From NCBI GenBank assembly GCA_025060695.1, contig JANXBH010000004.1, forward strand, positions 36,035-100,034: DNA of 64,000 bases, in the 5' to 3' direction. The DNA comes from Caldifarciminota bacterium. GTDB taxonomy: Bacteria; Hydrothermota; Hydrothermia; LBFQ01; DSFT01. Position 1 is the first letter of the stretch, and every line of letters begins with the position of its first letter. The notes under the pieces were generated by a model, which did not search any database, was not told the DNA's origin, and was given only the letters and a program-made list of their open reading frames with translations. Shown here one piece after another: positions 17,851 through 26,286 of this stretch. A program made the translations under genes and the position numbers.

Positions 17851-18828
17851 TTCAAAGAACAAGCCAAGTATAAATAGATAACCAAACTTCTTATTATGGT
17901 CAAACGCAAAGGCTACATACCAAAGCGGCCAAGCGCTTTCAGGATAATTTTCAGGTCTCTCAGATGGTTTCGGCTTAAGATAGACCAATAGAACTCTACT
18001 AAAGAACCAATATAAACCTAAAAGCGTGACTAACATCGTAAACTTGAAAAATCCAACCATCACCAGATAGACAACAAGAATATATTGAAGTAGCATTATT
18101 ATGATATTTATAATTCTCGCATTTTTCTCCCCTACTATTACAGGAAAAGTCCGAATACCCTTTGATTTATCCTCATGATATTTATCTATATGTTTTCCAA
18201 AGAGAACACTTGTAGCTCCAAGACTATATACAAAACTCATTAAAATAACACTTAAATTCCACTCATTTGCAACTACATAGTATCCACCACCAATCATCAA
18301 AGGTCCCCAAACTATCAAAACACTTGGCTCTCCAAGCCCAATATACTTTAAAGGATAAGTATAAAATAAAACAAAGAAAGAACCAATAAGAACAAGAATA
18401 AGAGCAACTATACCTTTTGTAATAATAAAGTAAAGTGCCACCGCTAATGCCAAAATACCAGTAATAACAACATACTTTAAAAATTCATCCTTTGACATTA
18501 AACCATGCTCCAAAACATGCGGTCCATACTTCGCCCTAAAGTAATTATCTTTATCTACTCCCTTAATATAATCAGTATAGTCATTTAACATATTATTCAA
18601 AGCATGTGCCAAAACTAAACCTATAGTCAACATTACCCAGTCCAAGAGATTGAACTTATTATTTAAATAAGCAAGAATAGCAACTATAATAGCTGGAATT
18701 ATTGTAATTACGAACACTGCAGATCTTGTAAGAACTAACCATTTAGATATAAAATCGAGCTTCTGCCACTCCTCTTTTTCTATTCTTGGTATTACTTTAA
18801 GCGCTTTTATCCAAAATGTTATGTTCAT
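17830..18828 (-). CDS. UbiA-family prenyltransferase (DHNA-octaprenyltransferase-like)
   Basis: Integral membrane enzyme that transfers a polyprenyl chain to an aromatic acceptor. The 332 residues contain about eight or nine hydrophobic helices and both Asp-rich motifs: NDYTDYIKGVDKD (about 92-104) and GKHIDKYHEDKSKG (about 217-230). The layout resembles 1,4-dihydroxy-2-naphthoate prenyltransferase of menaquinone synthesis, but no other men genes are nearby, so the acceptor is uncertain. The start is set by a -10 element 9 nt upstream with an in-frame TAA. The 3' end overlaps the propeller lipoprotein. Confidence 0.85.
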   Translation of the reverse strand: MNITFWIKALKVIPRIEKEEWQKLDFISKWLVLTRSAVFVITIIPAIIVAILAYLNNKFNLLDWVMLTIGLVLAHALNNMLNDYTDYIKGVDKDNYFRAKYGPHVLEHGLMSKDEFLKYVVITGILALAVALYFIITKGIVALILVLIGSFFVLFYTYPLKYIGLGEPSVLIVWGPLMIGGGYYVVANEWNLSVILMSFVYSLGATSVLFGKHIDKYHEDKSKGIRTFPVIVGEKNARIINIIIMLLQYILVVYLVMVGFFKFTMLVTLLGLYWFFSRVLLVYLKPKPSERPENYPESAWPLWYVAFAFDHNKKFGYLFILGLFFELLYKLF

Positions 18829-18837
18829 ATTAATGAA

Positions 18838-18843
18838 ATTTTA
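18838..18843 (-). promoter_or_regulatory. -10 element, leaderless promoter of UbiA gene
   Basis: TAAAAT (minus strand, CTTTAAAATTT) 9 nt before the ATG at 18828. Confidence 0.75.
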
Positions 18844-18874
18844 AAGTTAAAAAATTTTTCAAAATATAGAACTA

Positions 18875-18880
18875 TAAAAT
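18875..18880 (+). promoter_or_regulatory. -10 element, leaderless promoter of ugd
   Basis: TAAAAT in TATAAAATTT; 7 nt before the ATG at 18888 and only 4 nt before the alternative GTG at 18885, which favours the ATG. Confidence 0.7.
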
Positions 18881-18887
18881 TTCAGTG

Positions 18888-20186
18888 ATGAAAATCGGAG
18901 TAATAGGTCTTGGATATGTAGGGCTTACAACAGCACTATCACTTGCAAAGCTTGGATTTAAGGTATATGGGAATGATAAGGATAAAGAGAAAATGGAAAA
19001 ATTAAAAAATGGTATTTGTCCCATATATGAACCGGGCTTGGATGAACTATTAGTTGAAATGAAAGAAAAAGGAAATATTGAGTTTATTGACAATATTTCA
19101 GAAACTATAAGAATTTCGGATGTAATTTTCATATGTGTTGGGACACCAACAAATGAAGATGGCTCACCTGATTTAAGCCAAGTAGAGGAAGTTAGTAGAA
19201 TAATTGCGGAAAATTTAAATGGATATAAACTGATAGTTGAAAAGTCAACAGTTCCCGTTCAAACCGCACAATGGATTAAAAGAACGATAAAGTTATATTC
19301 TCATGAAAATGCTCATTTTGATGTTGCAAGTAATCCAGAGTTTTTAAGAGAGGGGTCAGCTTTATATGACACCTTTAATCCTGACAGAATAGTAATCGGA
19401 GTAGAAAGTGAAAGAGCAAAGGAAATATTACTAAAAATATACGAGAAAATAAATGCACCAAAACTCATTGTAGATGTAAATACTGCAGAAATAATTAAAC
19501 ATGCATCAAATGCATTTTTAGCTATGAAAATATCGTTTATAAACATGGTTTCAGACTTATGCGAAAAAACAGGAGCGGATATTAAGAAGGTTGCGGAAGG
19601 TATAGGATATGATAGAAGAATAGGAAGAGAGTTTTTAAGTGCAGGAGTAGGATATGGGGGCTATTGTCTTCCAAAGGACATAAGAGCATTTTATTATATA
19701 GGAAAAATTCACAATTTGGACTTTTCTCTACTTGAATTAGTAGAAAGAATAAACAATTCAAGAATAGATAGACTAATGGAGAAATTGAAAAAAGCTCTTT
19801 GGCATCTAAAAAATAAGAAAATTGCAATATGGGGGCTATCTTTTAAGCCTAATACAGACGATATAAGAGAAGCACCAAGTATTAAGATTGTAAAAAGGTT
19901 AATAAATGAAGAAGCAATTATTAGTGCATATGACCCGAAAGCGATGGAAAACTTTAAAAAAATCTTTCAGAATATTCAATATGGCAAAGATAAATACGAA
20001 GTATTAAAAGATGCACACGCATTAGTTATATTAACTGAGTGGGATGAATTTAAAAGTATAGATATTCAAACCATTAAAAAACTGATGAGAACATATATTA
20101 TAGTAGATGGAAGAAATATATTTGATTGCGAAATATTTAGAGGTCAGAATATTGAATACTATCCAATTGGTAGAACTTGTATTTAA
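18888..20186 (+). CDS. ugd: UDP-glucose 6-dehydrogenase
   Basis: NAD-dependent oxidation of UDP-glucose to UDP-glucuronate, a precursor for surface polysaccharides. The 432 residues show the N-terminal Rossmann site MKIGVIGLGYVGL, CVGTPTNEDGSPD, KSTVPVQTA, NPEFLREGSA and the catalytic cysteine (about residue 260) in GYGGYCLPKD, then the C-terminal UDP-binding domain (GLSFKPNTDDIREAPS). I chose the ATG at 18888 over the in-frame GTG three bases upstream from promoter spacing. It is followed by rplT behind its own promoter. Confidence 0.95.
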   Translation: MKIGVIGLGYVGLTTALSLAKLGFKVYGNDKDKEKMEKLKNGICPIYEPGLDELLVEMKEKGNIEFIDNISETIRISDVIFICVGTPTNEDGSPDLSQVEEVSRIIAENLNGYKLIVEKSTVPVQTAQWIKRTIKLYSHENAHFDVASNPEFLREGSALYDTFNPDRIVIGVESERAKEILLKIYEKINAPKLIVDVNTAEIIKHASNAFLAMKISFINMVSDLCEKTGADIKKVAEGIGYDRRIGREFLSAGVGYGGYCLPKDIRAFYYIGKIHNLDFSLLELVERINNSRIDRLMEKLKKALWHLKNKKIAIWGLSFKPNTDDIREAPSIKIVKRLINEEAIISAYDPKAMENFKKIFQNIQYGKDKYEVLKDAHALVILTEWDEFKSIDIQTIKKLMRTYIIVDGRNIFDCEIFRGQNIEYYPIGRTCI

Positions 20187-20193
20187 TATACTT

Positions 20194-20199
20194 TAAAAT
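20194..20199 (+). promoter_or_regulatory. -10 element, leaderless promoter of rplT-pheS
   Basis: TAAAAT in CTTTAAAATTC, 9 nt before the ATG at 20209, in a 22-bp gap after ugd. There is no room for the structured leader common before L20 genes in other bacteria. Confidence 0.75.
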
Positions 20200-20208
20200 T
20201 CTCAAACT

Positions 20209-20565
20209 ATGCGAGTAAAAACCGGATTTGTAAGAAGAAGAAAGCATAAAAAAATTTTAAAATTAGCAAAAGGTTATTATTTGTCAAAATCAAAGGTTTT
20301 TAGAAGAGCAAACGAACAAGTAATCAGATCATTATATTATTCTTATATACATAGAAAAGAGAGAAAAAGAGACTTCAGAAAGCTGTGGATTATGAGAATA
20401 AATGCAGCAGTAAGAGAATTTGGTTTAAACTATTCAAGATTCATACATGCTCTTAGAAAATTAAATATAAATTTAAATAGAAAAGTTCTATCTGAAATGG
20501 CAATAAATGAACCAGAAGCCTTCAAGAAAATTGTAGAACAGGCAAAAATCGCAATAAATGCATAA
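20209..20565 (+). CDS. rplT: 50S ribosomal protein L20
   Basis: Binds 23S rRNA early in 50S assembly. The 118 residues are of standard length and highly basic, with FVRRRKHKKILKLAKGYY and the conserved FGLNYSRFIHALRKLNI. The usual infC and rpmI genes are not upstream; ugd is there instead, so the infC-rpmI-rplT cluster is broken. It overlaps pheS by 8 bp. The leaderless start means the classical L20 leader autoregulation is not visible here. Confidence 0.98.
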   Translation: MRVKTGFVRRRKHKKILKLAKGYYLSKSKVFRRANEQVIRSLYYSYIHRKERKRDFRKLWIMRINAAVREFGLNYSRFIHALRKLNINLNRKVLSEMAINEPEAFKKIVEQAKIAINA

Positions 20566-21529
20566 TTTAGATGAGATAAAATTAATTGCAATAGAAGAGT
20601 TAAAAAAAATCAAAACTATAGAAGAACTATATGAAATAAAGTCAAAGTACTTAGGTAAAGAAGGTATTATTACAAAACGGTTAAAAACTCTTAGGGATTT
20701 AAGTATAGAAGAGAGAAGAATCTTAGGGAGTAAACTAAATGAAATAAAGGAATTATTAGAAAACGAGTTTGAAATGAAAAAAGAAGAAATAGAAGAAGGA
20801 GGAGAAATTAAATACGATATTACTCTTGTCGGTTATAAGAGGGAATTTGGTAATATTCATCCAATAACAAGAGTATATAGAGAAATAGTTGATATTTTTA
20901 AAAGTATGGGCTTTAGTATTGAAGAAGGTCCAGAAGTAGAAAGTGATTGGTATAACTTTACAGCATTAAACATACCTAAATATCATCCCGCAAGAGACAT
21001 GCAAGATACTTTTTATTTAGAAAATGGAAAATTACTAAGAACACATACATCTCCAATTCAAATTAGAACTATGGAAAAGAAAAAACCACCAATTAGAATA
21101 GTTGCACCCGGAAGAGTTTTCAGAAGAGATGAAATAGATAGCACGCATTCTCCCGTTTTTCATCAACTTGAAGGTCTTTATGTAGATAAGTCAGTTTCAA
21201 TTTCAGACTTAAAAGGAACATTAGAAAGTTTTATATATAACTTATTTTCAAAAGATATAAAAATTAAATTTAGACCTTCATATTTCCCATTTACAGAACC
21301 AAGTTTAGAAGTTTTGATTTACAAAAATAATAGATGGCTTGAGATACTTGGGGCGGGCATAGTCCATCCAAAAGTTTTAGAAAATTGCAATATAGATAGT
21401 AAAGTATATAAAGGTTTTGCATTTGGACTTGGAATAGAAAGAATAGCTATGATAAAATACAATATTAATGATATTAGACTTTTCTATGAAAACGATATTA
21501 GGTTCTTAAAACAAATAAAAGGAGGTTAA
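20558..21529 (+). CDS. pheS: Phenylalanyl-tRNA synthetase alpha subunit
   Basis: Catalytic subunit of the (alpha-beta)2 class II synthetase. The 323 residues contain the N-terminal tRNA-binding coiled-coil (about 1-90) and class II motif 2 in RTHTSPIQIRTM ... GRVFRRDEIDSTHSPVFHQ (about 165-205). Motif 3 is in GFAFGLGIERIAM. pheT does not follow; a lipoprotein gene does, so the beta subunit must lie elsewhere. The final codons encode GGAGGT, which doubles as the Shine-Dalgarno sequence of the next gene. Confidence 0.97.
   Translation: MHNLDEIKLIAIEELKKIKTIEELYEIKSKYLGKEGIITKRLKTLRDLSIEERRILGSKLNEIKELLENEFEMKKEEIEEGGEIKYDITLVGYKREFGNIHPITRVYREIVDIFKSMGFSIEEGPEVESDWYNFTALNIPKYHPARDMQDTFYLENGKLLRTHTSPIQIRTMEKKKPPIRIVAPGRVFRRDEIDSTHSPVFHQLEGLYVDKSVSISDLKGTLESFIYNLFSKDIKIKFRPSYFPFTEPSLEVLIYKNNRWLEILGAGIVHPKVLENCNIDSKVYKGFAFGLGIERIAMIKYNINDIRLFYENDIRFLKQIKGG
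21521..21525 (+). promoter_or_regulatory. Shine-Dalgarno sequence inside the end of pheS
   Basis: GGAGG within AAAAGGAGGT, 8 nt before the ATG at 21534. It is a canonical ribosome-binding site, in contrast with the leaderless starts, and shows that operon-internal genes use Shine-Dalgarno initiation. Confidence 0.8.
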
Positions 21530-21533
21530 AACT

Positions 21534-22673
21534 ATGAGAAAGCTGATACTACTTCTTAGTATAATCGTTCTTTCTTGTGCTCCACAAAAAGCAAAAATTA
21601 TGGTAGCACTTCCGTTAGAAGGGTCTGGATTATCATATGGTTTGGATGCAAGGGACGGTATAAATCTTGCAGTATTGAACTTAGGTGAAAAGAATATACA
21701 ATTTTCTTATTGTGATACTGAAGGAAATGCGGATAAATTCGTAGAATGTTATGAAAAAGCTAAGAAAGAAGGTGCTAATTTTGTAATTGGTCCAATACTT
21801 ACAAGAGAAATAAACGAAAAAGCAATAGAACTAATAAATAAATATAAAATCCCTGTAATTAGTCCCTCTATATCCACAGATGAAATATTCAATAAAAGTG
21901 AATACATATTTGCGGTAGCAGCATCAAACTCGATTATAGCCTCAAATTTAGCATTCGTCCTAAACTCAGCAAACATAAGGGAAGTTATAATTGTATTAGA
22001 CCCTAATAGCGAATATTCCAAAGATATAACTGAAAGAGAAAAAAAAGCTTTTGAGAAATTCAATATAAAAGTTGTAGATGAGGTTAACTTTAGAAACTCC
22101 AGAAGTGATCTAATAAACGACCTAAAGGCATCAATAGCAAAGTTTTCCAAACCTCAAGCAAAAAGAGGGAAAGAACAGGCAGAAATTAAAAATGCTATTA
22201 TTTTAAATATATATGCGGTGGATTTGGATAAAATTTTATTAGATATAAGGAACGAATTAAAATACACAGGAGTTTTAGCAGGTCCAGATGCTTGGGATGA
22301 AGTAAAAGAGAAAACCCAACCTATTTCTGGAGAAAACTTTTACATAGCTCATTTCTTTCCTTTAGAAAATCAAAAAACCACTGAATTTACCAAACAATAC
22401 GAGTCTCAATTCAAAAAATTACCCTCTTCTTGGTCCGCACTAAGTTATGACGCAATGAGCATGTTAATAAATGCCATTAGAGAAGCAAAAGCTGTTGAAA
22501 CACAAAGAATTATACTAAGAATGAAGTATCAAGATTATGAAGGACTAACAGGAAGAATAACCTATGGAGGAGATAATAGACCTGATAATAAATCTGTAGT
22601 TGTCATAAAATATAGTGGAGATACAAAGGGTTTTCTCAGAAGAACTAACGTCGCAGGTACTTACGCTCAATAG
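21534..22673 (+). CDS. Type I periplasmic-binding-fold lipoprotein (LivJ-like)
   Basis: A 379-residue Leu/Ile/Val-binding-type (Peripla_BP_6) protein anchored through lipobox VLSC (Cys15) after MRKLILLLSIIVLSC. Family segments are IMVALPLEGSGLSYGLDARD, GANFVIGPILTREINEKA, IPVISPSISTDEI and SALSYDAMSMLINAI. It may bind amino acids or act as a LpoA/PBP-activator-like lipoprotein; no ABC components are adjacent. The TAG stop lies within a GC-rich hairpin (22670-22688) that also holds the next gene's ATG. Confidence 0.85.
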   Translation: MRKLILLLSIIVLSCAPQKAKIMVALPLEGSGLSYGLDARDGINLAVLNLGEKNIQFSYCDTEGNADKFVECYEKAKKEGANFVIGPILTREINEKAIELINKYKIPVISPSISTDEIFNKSEYIFAVAASNSIIASNLAFVLNSANIREVIIVLDPNSEYSKDITEREKKAFEKFNIKVVDEVNFRNSRSDLINDLKASIAKFSKPQAKRGKEQAEIKNAIILNIYAVDLDKILLDIRNELKYTGVLAGPDAWDEVKEKTQPISGENFYIAHFFPLENQKTTEFTKQYESQFKKLPSSWSALSYDAMSMLINAIREAKAVETQRIILRMKYQDYEGLTGRITYGGDNRPDNKSVVVIKYSGDTKGFLRRTNVAGTYAQ

Positions 22674-22688
22674 GGGCCTTGCCCCTAT
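22670..22688 (+). other. GC-rich stem-loop spanning a stop and a start codon
   Basis: ATAGGGGC - CTT - GCCCCTAT: 8 perfect pairs. The left arm contains the TAG of the LivJ-like gene (22671-22673) and the right arm contains AT of the ATG (22687) of the kinase gene. No T-tract follows, so it is not a standard terminator; it may couple or restrain translation. Confidence 0.7.
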
Positions 22689-23460
22689 GGAAATAATTGG
22701 AAAACTTGAAGACGGTTCTGATAGAGTATTTTATAGAGTAAAAGTAAAAAATCAAACCTACATACTATTAAGAGAAAAAAAGAGGTATAGGTTTGAGAAC
22801 TATATAAAAATAAGCTCAATACTTTATCCATTTTCACCAAAAATATTCAGTATAAACGAAACTAATATGGAAATTCTGATGGAAGATTTAGGAGATTTGA
22901 GCTTATTTGAATATGTAAAAAAGTACAAGGATTACAAGATATACTTTAAAATAATTGATTTTCTAAAAGAAATACAAAACATAAACACAAAACTACCAGA
23001 ATTTGACCAAGAACATCTAATACACGAAATTAACTACTTCTTAGAATATAATCCCGAATATGAAACTTATCGTGATTTTCTATATGAAAATGCCAAATTA
23101 GTTTCAGAATTTGAAAAGTGTTTTATGCATAGAGATTTTCAATCAAGAAATATAGTTATAAAAGATGGTAAAATCAGAGTAATAGATTTTCAAAATGCAC
23201 ATATTGGACCAAAGTTATACGACTTAACGAGTTTACTTATGGACCCCTATGTAAACTTAGATTATAAGTCAATTAGAGAATATTTTAATTATTACAACGA
23301 TGAATATGAAAAATTTTTAAGAGTTTCTATACAAAGAACTGCACAGGTTTGTGCAGCGTATAAAAAACTATCAAAAACTAAAGAATTTTTTAAGCAGTTT
23401 ATTTCTATAGCTTTAGACAGATTCAAACATCTTATTAGTTTTTACTTTAAAATTTCATAG
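22687..23460 (+). CDS. Aminoglycoside-phosphotransferase-fold sugar kinase (AmgK-like)
   Basis: A 257-residue kinase of the APH/choline-kinase fold. Catalytic motif HRDFQSRN (about 152-159) and metal-binding DFQNAHIGP (about 170-178) are intact. It is followed 1 nt later by a ManC-type nucleotidyltransferase, like the AmgK-MurU pairing in which an anomeric sugar kinase feeds a nucleotidyltransferase. The likely role is therefore phosphorylation of a free hexose or N-acetyl-hexosamine at C1 (inference). I use the ATG at 22687, since the longer in-frame start at 22615 lies in the preceding lipoprotein gene and adds non-homologous sequence. The ATG lies in a hairpin. Confidence 0.75.
   Translation: MEIIGKLEDGSDRVFYRVKVKNQTYILLREKKRYRFENYIKISSILYPFSPKIFSINETNMEILMEDLGDLSLFEYVKKYKDYKIYFKIIDFLKEIQNINTKLPEFDQEHLIHEINYFLEYNPEYETYRDFLYENAKLVSEFEKCFMHRDFQSRNIVIKDGKIRVIDFQNAHIGPKLYDLTSLLMDPYVNLDYKSIREYFNYYNDEYEKFLRVSIQRTAQVCAAYKKLSKTKEFFKQFISIALDRFKHLISFYFKIS
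23448..23453 (+). promoter_or_regulatory. -10 element inside the end of the kinase gene, promoter of the ManC-like gene
   Basis: TAAAAT in CTTTAAAATTT, 8 nt before the TTG start at 23462. It encodes the last residues of the upstream kinase, so the downstream gene can be expressed independently. Confidence 0.7.
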
Positions 23461-23461
23461 T

Positions 23462-24475
23462 TTGAAAACTATATCCATTATATTAGCAGGGGGGAAAGGC
23501 GAAAGATTTTGGCCAATATCAAGAAGAAACAAACCAAAGCAACTTTTAGATATATTTACAGGAAAACCACTAATTTTAGAAGCATACGAAAGGGCAAAAA
23601 AAATTGGTGAAGTATTCATTATAACAACAAAGGATATAGAAGAACCTATAAGGGAATTAACAAATGATGATAATATAATTTCAGAGCCTACTACAAAAAA
23701 TACAGCACCTGCAATATATTATGCTATAAACGAAATAAAAAATTTACGGGATGAAGATATTATTGTTATTCAGACAGCAGACCATATTATTGGCAATATT
23801 CCTACCTTTATGAAAAATATAAACTTAGGAATTGAGGTGGCAAAAAAAGACTATATCGTTGTTTTTGGAATTGTTCCTAATAGACCTGAAACTGGTTTTG
23901 GATATATTGAGATAAGTGGAGAAGTTTATAAAAATGTCTATAAAGTAATAAAGTTCCACGAAAAACCTTCAATAGAAAAAGCAATGGAATATATAAGTAA
24001 AGGTAATTTTTATTGGAATTCTGGAATGTTTATATTTAAAAAATCAGTTATTTTAGATGCATATGAAACTTACGCAAAGGATATCGTATTGGCATATAGA
24101 AGGTCAAGAAATATTCAGGAATTCTACCATGTAGTAAATAATATATCTATTGACCATGCTATTATGGAAAAGGTTCGAAATTTAGCACTTATAAGAGCGG
24201 AATTTTATTGGGAAGATGCTGGTTCATATATTTCACTTGAGAGCTTATTTAAAAAGGATGAAAATGGAAATATAGTCATAGGGGATGCGGTTTTGATAGA
24301 TGTAAAAAACTGTATAATTATATCAAAGGATGGTATTTGTGCAGTTTATGGTATAGAAAACTCAATAATTGTAAAAACATTTGATAGCACATTAGTTATT
24401 CCAAAATCAAAGGCTCAGAATGTAAAAGAAATAGTAGAATTATTGAAGAAACTAAAATTAGATAAGTATTTATGA
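23462..24475 (+). CDS. Mannose-1-phosphate guanylyltransferase-type nucleotidyltransferase
   Basis: Makes an NDP-sugar (most likely GDP-mannose) from sugar-1-phosphate and NTP. The 337 residues have the signature LAGGKGERFWPISRRNKPKQ near residue 8, QTADHII (metal site), ETGFGYIE, and FHEKPS followed by WNSGMFIF. No C-terminal phosphomannose isomerase domain is fused. The start is TTG, placed 8 nt after a -10 element, giving MKTISIILAGGKGER. It overlaps kup by 4 nt. ManC is the best match; a MurU-like activity cannot be excluded given the neighbouring kinase. Confidence 0.88.
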   Translation: MKTISIILAGGKGERFWPISRRNKPKQLLDIFTGKPLILEAYERAKKIGEVFIITTKDIEEPIRELTNDDNIISEPTTKNTAPAIYYAINEIKNLRDEDIIVIQTADHIIGNIPTFMKNINLGIEVAKKDYIVVFGIVPNRPETGFGYIEISGEVYKNVYKVIKFHEKPSIEKAMEYISKGNFYWNSGMFIFKKSVILDAYETYAKDIVLAYRRSRNIQEFYHVVNNISIDHAIMEKVRNLALIRAEFYWEDAGSYISLESLFKKDENGNIVIGDAVLIDVKNCIIISKDGICAVYGIENSIIVKTFDSTLVIPKSKAQNVKEIVELLKKLKLDKYL

Positions 24476-26286
24476 AAAAATTTTTATCTGACATATACAA
24501 ACCTTTGGGCATAGTTTTCGGTGATATTGGTACAAGTCCAATATATACACTATCTTTAATAATTCTACTAATTGAAAATTCAAATAAGGAGAACATTTTT
24601 GGAATAATATCGTTGATATTTTGGTCAATGTTGGTAATGGTTTCTATACAGTATGCATTTCTTTCAATGCGCTTTAGCATAAGAGGAGAAGGGGGGAAAA
24701 TTATTTTATATGAGCATATTTCAAGAAGTATAAAGAATACGAAAGTTATTTTGACTTCAAAAATTTTGCTTTTTATAGGAATAGCATTTTTTATAGGAGA
24801 TGGCATTATCACACCATCTATAAGTATTCTTAGTGCAGTTGAAGGAATAAAAGTAATAAAAATATTTGAAAATATATCTCAAATGTTTATAGTAATAATT
24901 GCTATTTTTATAGCTTTTCTTCTATTTAGTATTCAAAAAGGAGGAGTTGATAAAATTTATCAACTTTTCAGCCCAATTATACTACTCTGGTTTTCCACAC
25001 TTTCTATATTGGGAATAATATACATACTAAAATATCCAGCTATTATACTTGCACTAAATCCAGTATATGGAATTGAATTTTTACTAAGTAATGGATTGAA
25101 AGGCTTTCTTGTCCTATCACTCGTTATTTTAGCAGTTACAGGAGGTGAAGCACTATATTCAGATATGGGACATCTTGGCAAAGAACCAATTAGAAATTCC
25201 TGGTTCTTTTTCGTATTCCCTTCACTTACTATAAACTATCTTGGTCAAGGAGCCTATGCTATAATAAATCCTACTTCTAAAAGCATTCTCTTCGAAATGG
25301 CAAATTCTATTTTTAATGAATTTTATTTTATTTTTCTAATAATTACCATATTGGCTACGATTATAGCATCTCAAGCAATGATTAGTGCTATGTTTTCTAT
25401 ATTTTTCCAGATGGGGAATATAGGCATATTTCCAAGAATAAGGTTTTTCCATACTTCAAGACATCTATATGGTCAAATATATTCTGGATTTATAAATTGG
25501 AGTTTGTTCCTTTGTATAATTTTAGTTCTTTTACTATTTCAAACAACCGAAAAAATAGGCCATGCTTATGGTCTTTCAGTATCAATGACTATGCTTATAA
25601 CAAGTATATTTCTTATAATTTTACACATACATAGAAATGAATTACTTTTAGCTTCACTTTCATTTTTAGTCTTTATCTTTGACTTAGCATTTGTTATTGC
25701 ATCTTTTTCTAAGGTTCTTGAAGGAGGGTATATTTCATTAATAGTTGCTATTTTTGTGCTATTTGTAATTATAAACTACATACAAGGACAAAAGCGAGTA
25801 TATGAAGCACTCGAGCCAATAGATTTTAAGGAGTTTGAAATATTATTCAATAATGCATATGAAAACTCAAATAAGATAAAAGGAACTGCTGTTTTTCTTG
25901 TCAGGGACTATAGAAAAGTCCCTCCATATGTAGTAAGTGTCATGTTCAACCAAGGTATAATATACGAGAGAAATGTCTTTTTATCTCTTGTAAAAAAAGA
26001 TGAACCTTTTGGTATTAAATATGGTTTTGAAAAAGAACTACTTGATGGTCTTGACTTGTTCAAAATAGAGTATGGATATATGGAATTTTTAGATGTTGAG
26101 AAGATATTAAATAATGCAGGTATAAACGAAAAAGTGATTTTCTATGGAGTAGAGGATATCATAACTAACAAGTGGTTTTATAAGATATTTTCTTTTATTA
26201 AAAGTATTTCTCCAAGTTTTGATAGATTCTATCACTTTCCTACAAATAAAATGCATGGTGTAATTAGCAGAGTTAATCTTGATTGA
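24472..26286 (+). CDS. kup: Kup-family potassium uptake transporter
   Basis: Inner-membrane K+/H+ symporter of the KUP/HAK/KT family. The signature PLGIVFGDIGTSPIY is at about residues 11-25, GGEALYSDMGHLG follows in the conserved core, and about 12 hydrophobic helices precede a cytoplasmic tail of about 150 residues. At 604 residues it is near family length. It overlaps the ManC-like gene by 4 nt at the start and the convergent McrB-like gene by 14 bp at the end. Confidence 0.95.
   Translation: MKKFLSDIYKPLGIVFGDIGTSPIYTLSLIILLIENSNKENIFGIISLIFWSMLVMVSIQYAFLSMRFSIRGEGGKIILYEHISRSIKNTKVILTSKILLFIGIAFFIGDGIITPSISILSAVEGIKVIKIFENISQMFIVIIAIFIAFLLFSIQKGGVDKIYQLFSPIILLWFSTLSILGIIYILKYPAIILALNPVYGIEFLLSNGLKGFLVLSLVILAVTGGEALYSDMGHLGKEPIRNSWFFFVFPSLTINYLGQGAYAIINPTSKSILFEMANSIFNEFYFIFLIITILATIIASQAMISAMFSIFFQMGNIGIFPRIRFFHTSRHLYGQIYSGFINWSLFLCIILVLLLFQTTEKIGHAYGLSVSMTMLITSIFLIILHIHRNELLLASLSFLVFIFDLAFVIASFSKVLEGGYISLIVAIFVLFVIINYIQGQKRVYEALEPIDFKEFEILFNNAYENSNKIKGTAVFLVRDYRKVPPYVVSVMFNQGIIYERNVFLSLVKKDEPFGIKYGFEKELLDGLDLFKIEYGYMEFLDVEKILNNAGINEKVIFYGVEDIITNKWFYKIFSFIKSISPSFDRFYHFPTNKMHGVISRVNLD

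Noticed and set aside
22615..22686. Extended start for the AmgK-like kinase
   Set aside because: The extension lies wholly inside the LivJ-like gene in another frame and adds sequence not seen in APH-fold kinases.
24396..24812. 138-codon open frame antisense to the ManC/kup junction
   Set aside because: Overlaps two well-supported genes and has no promoter or ribosome-binding site.
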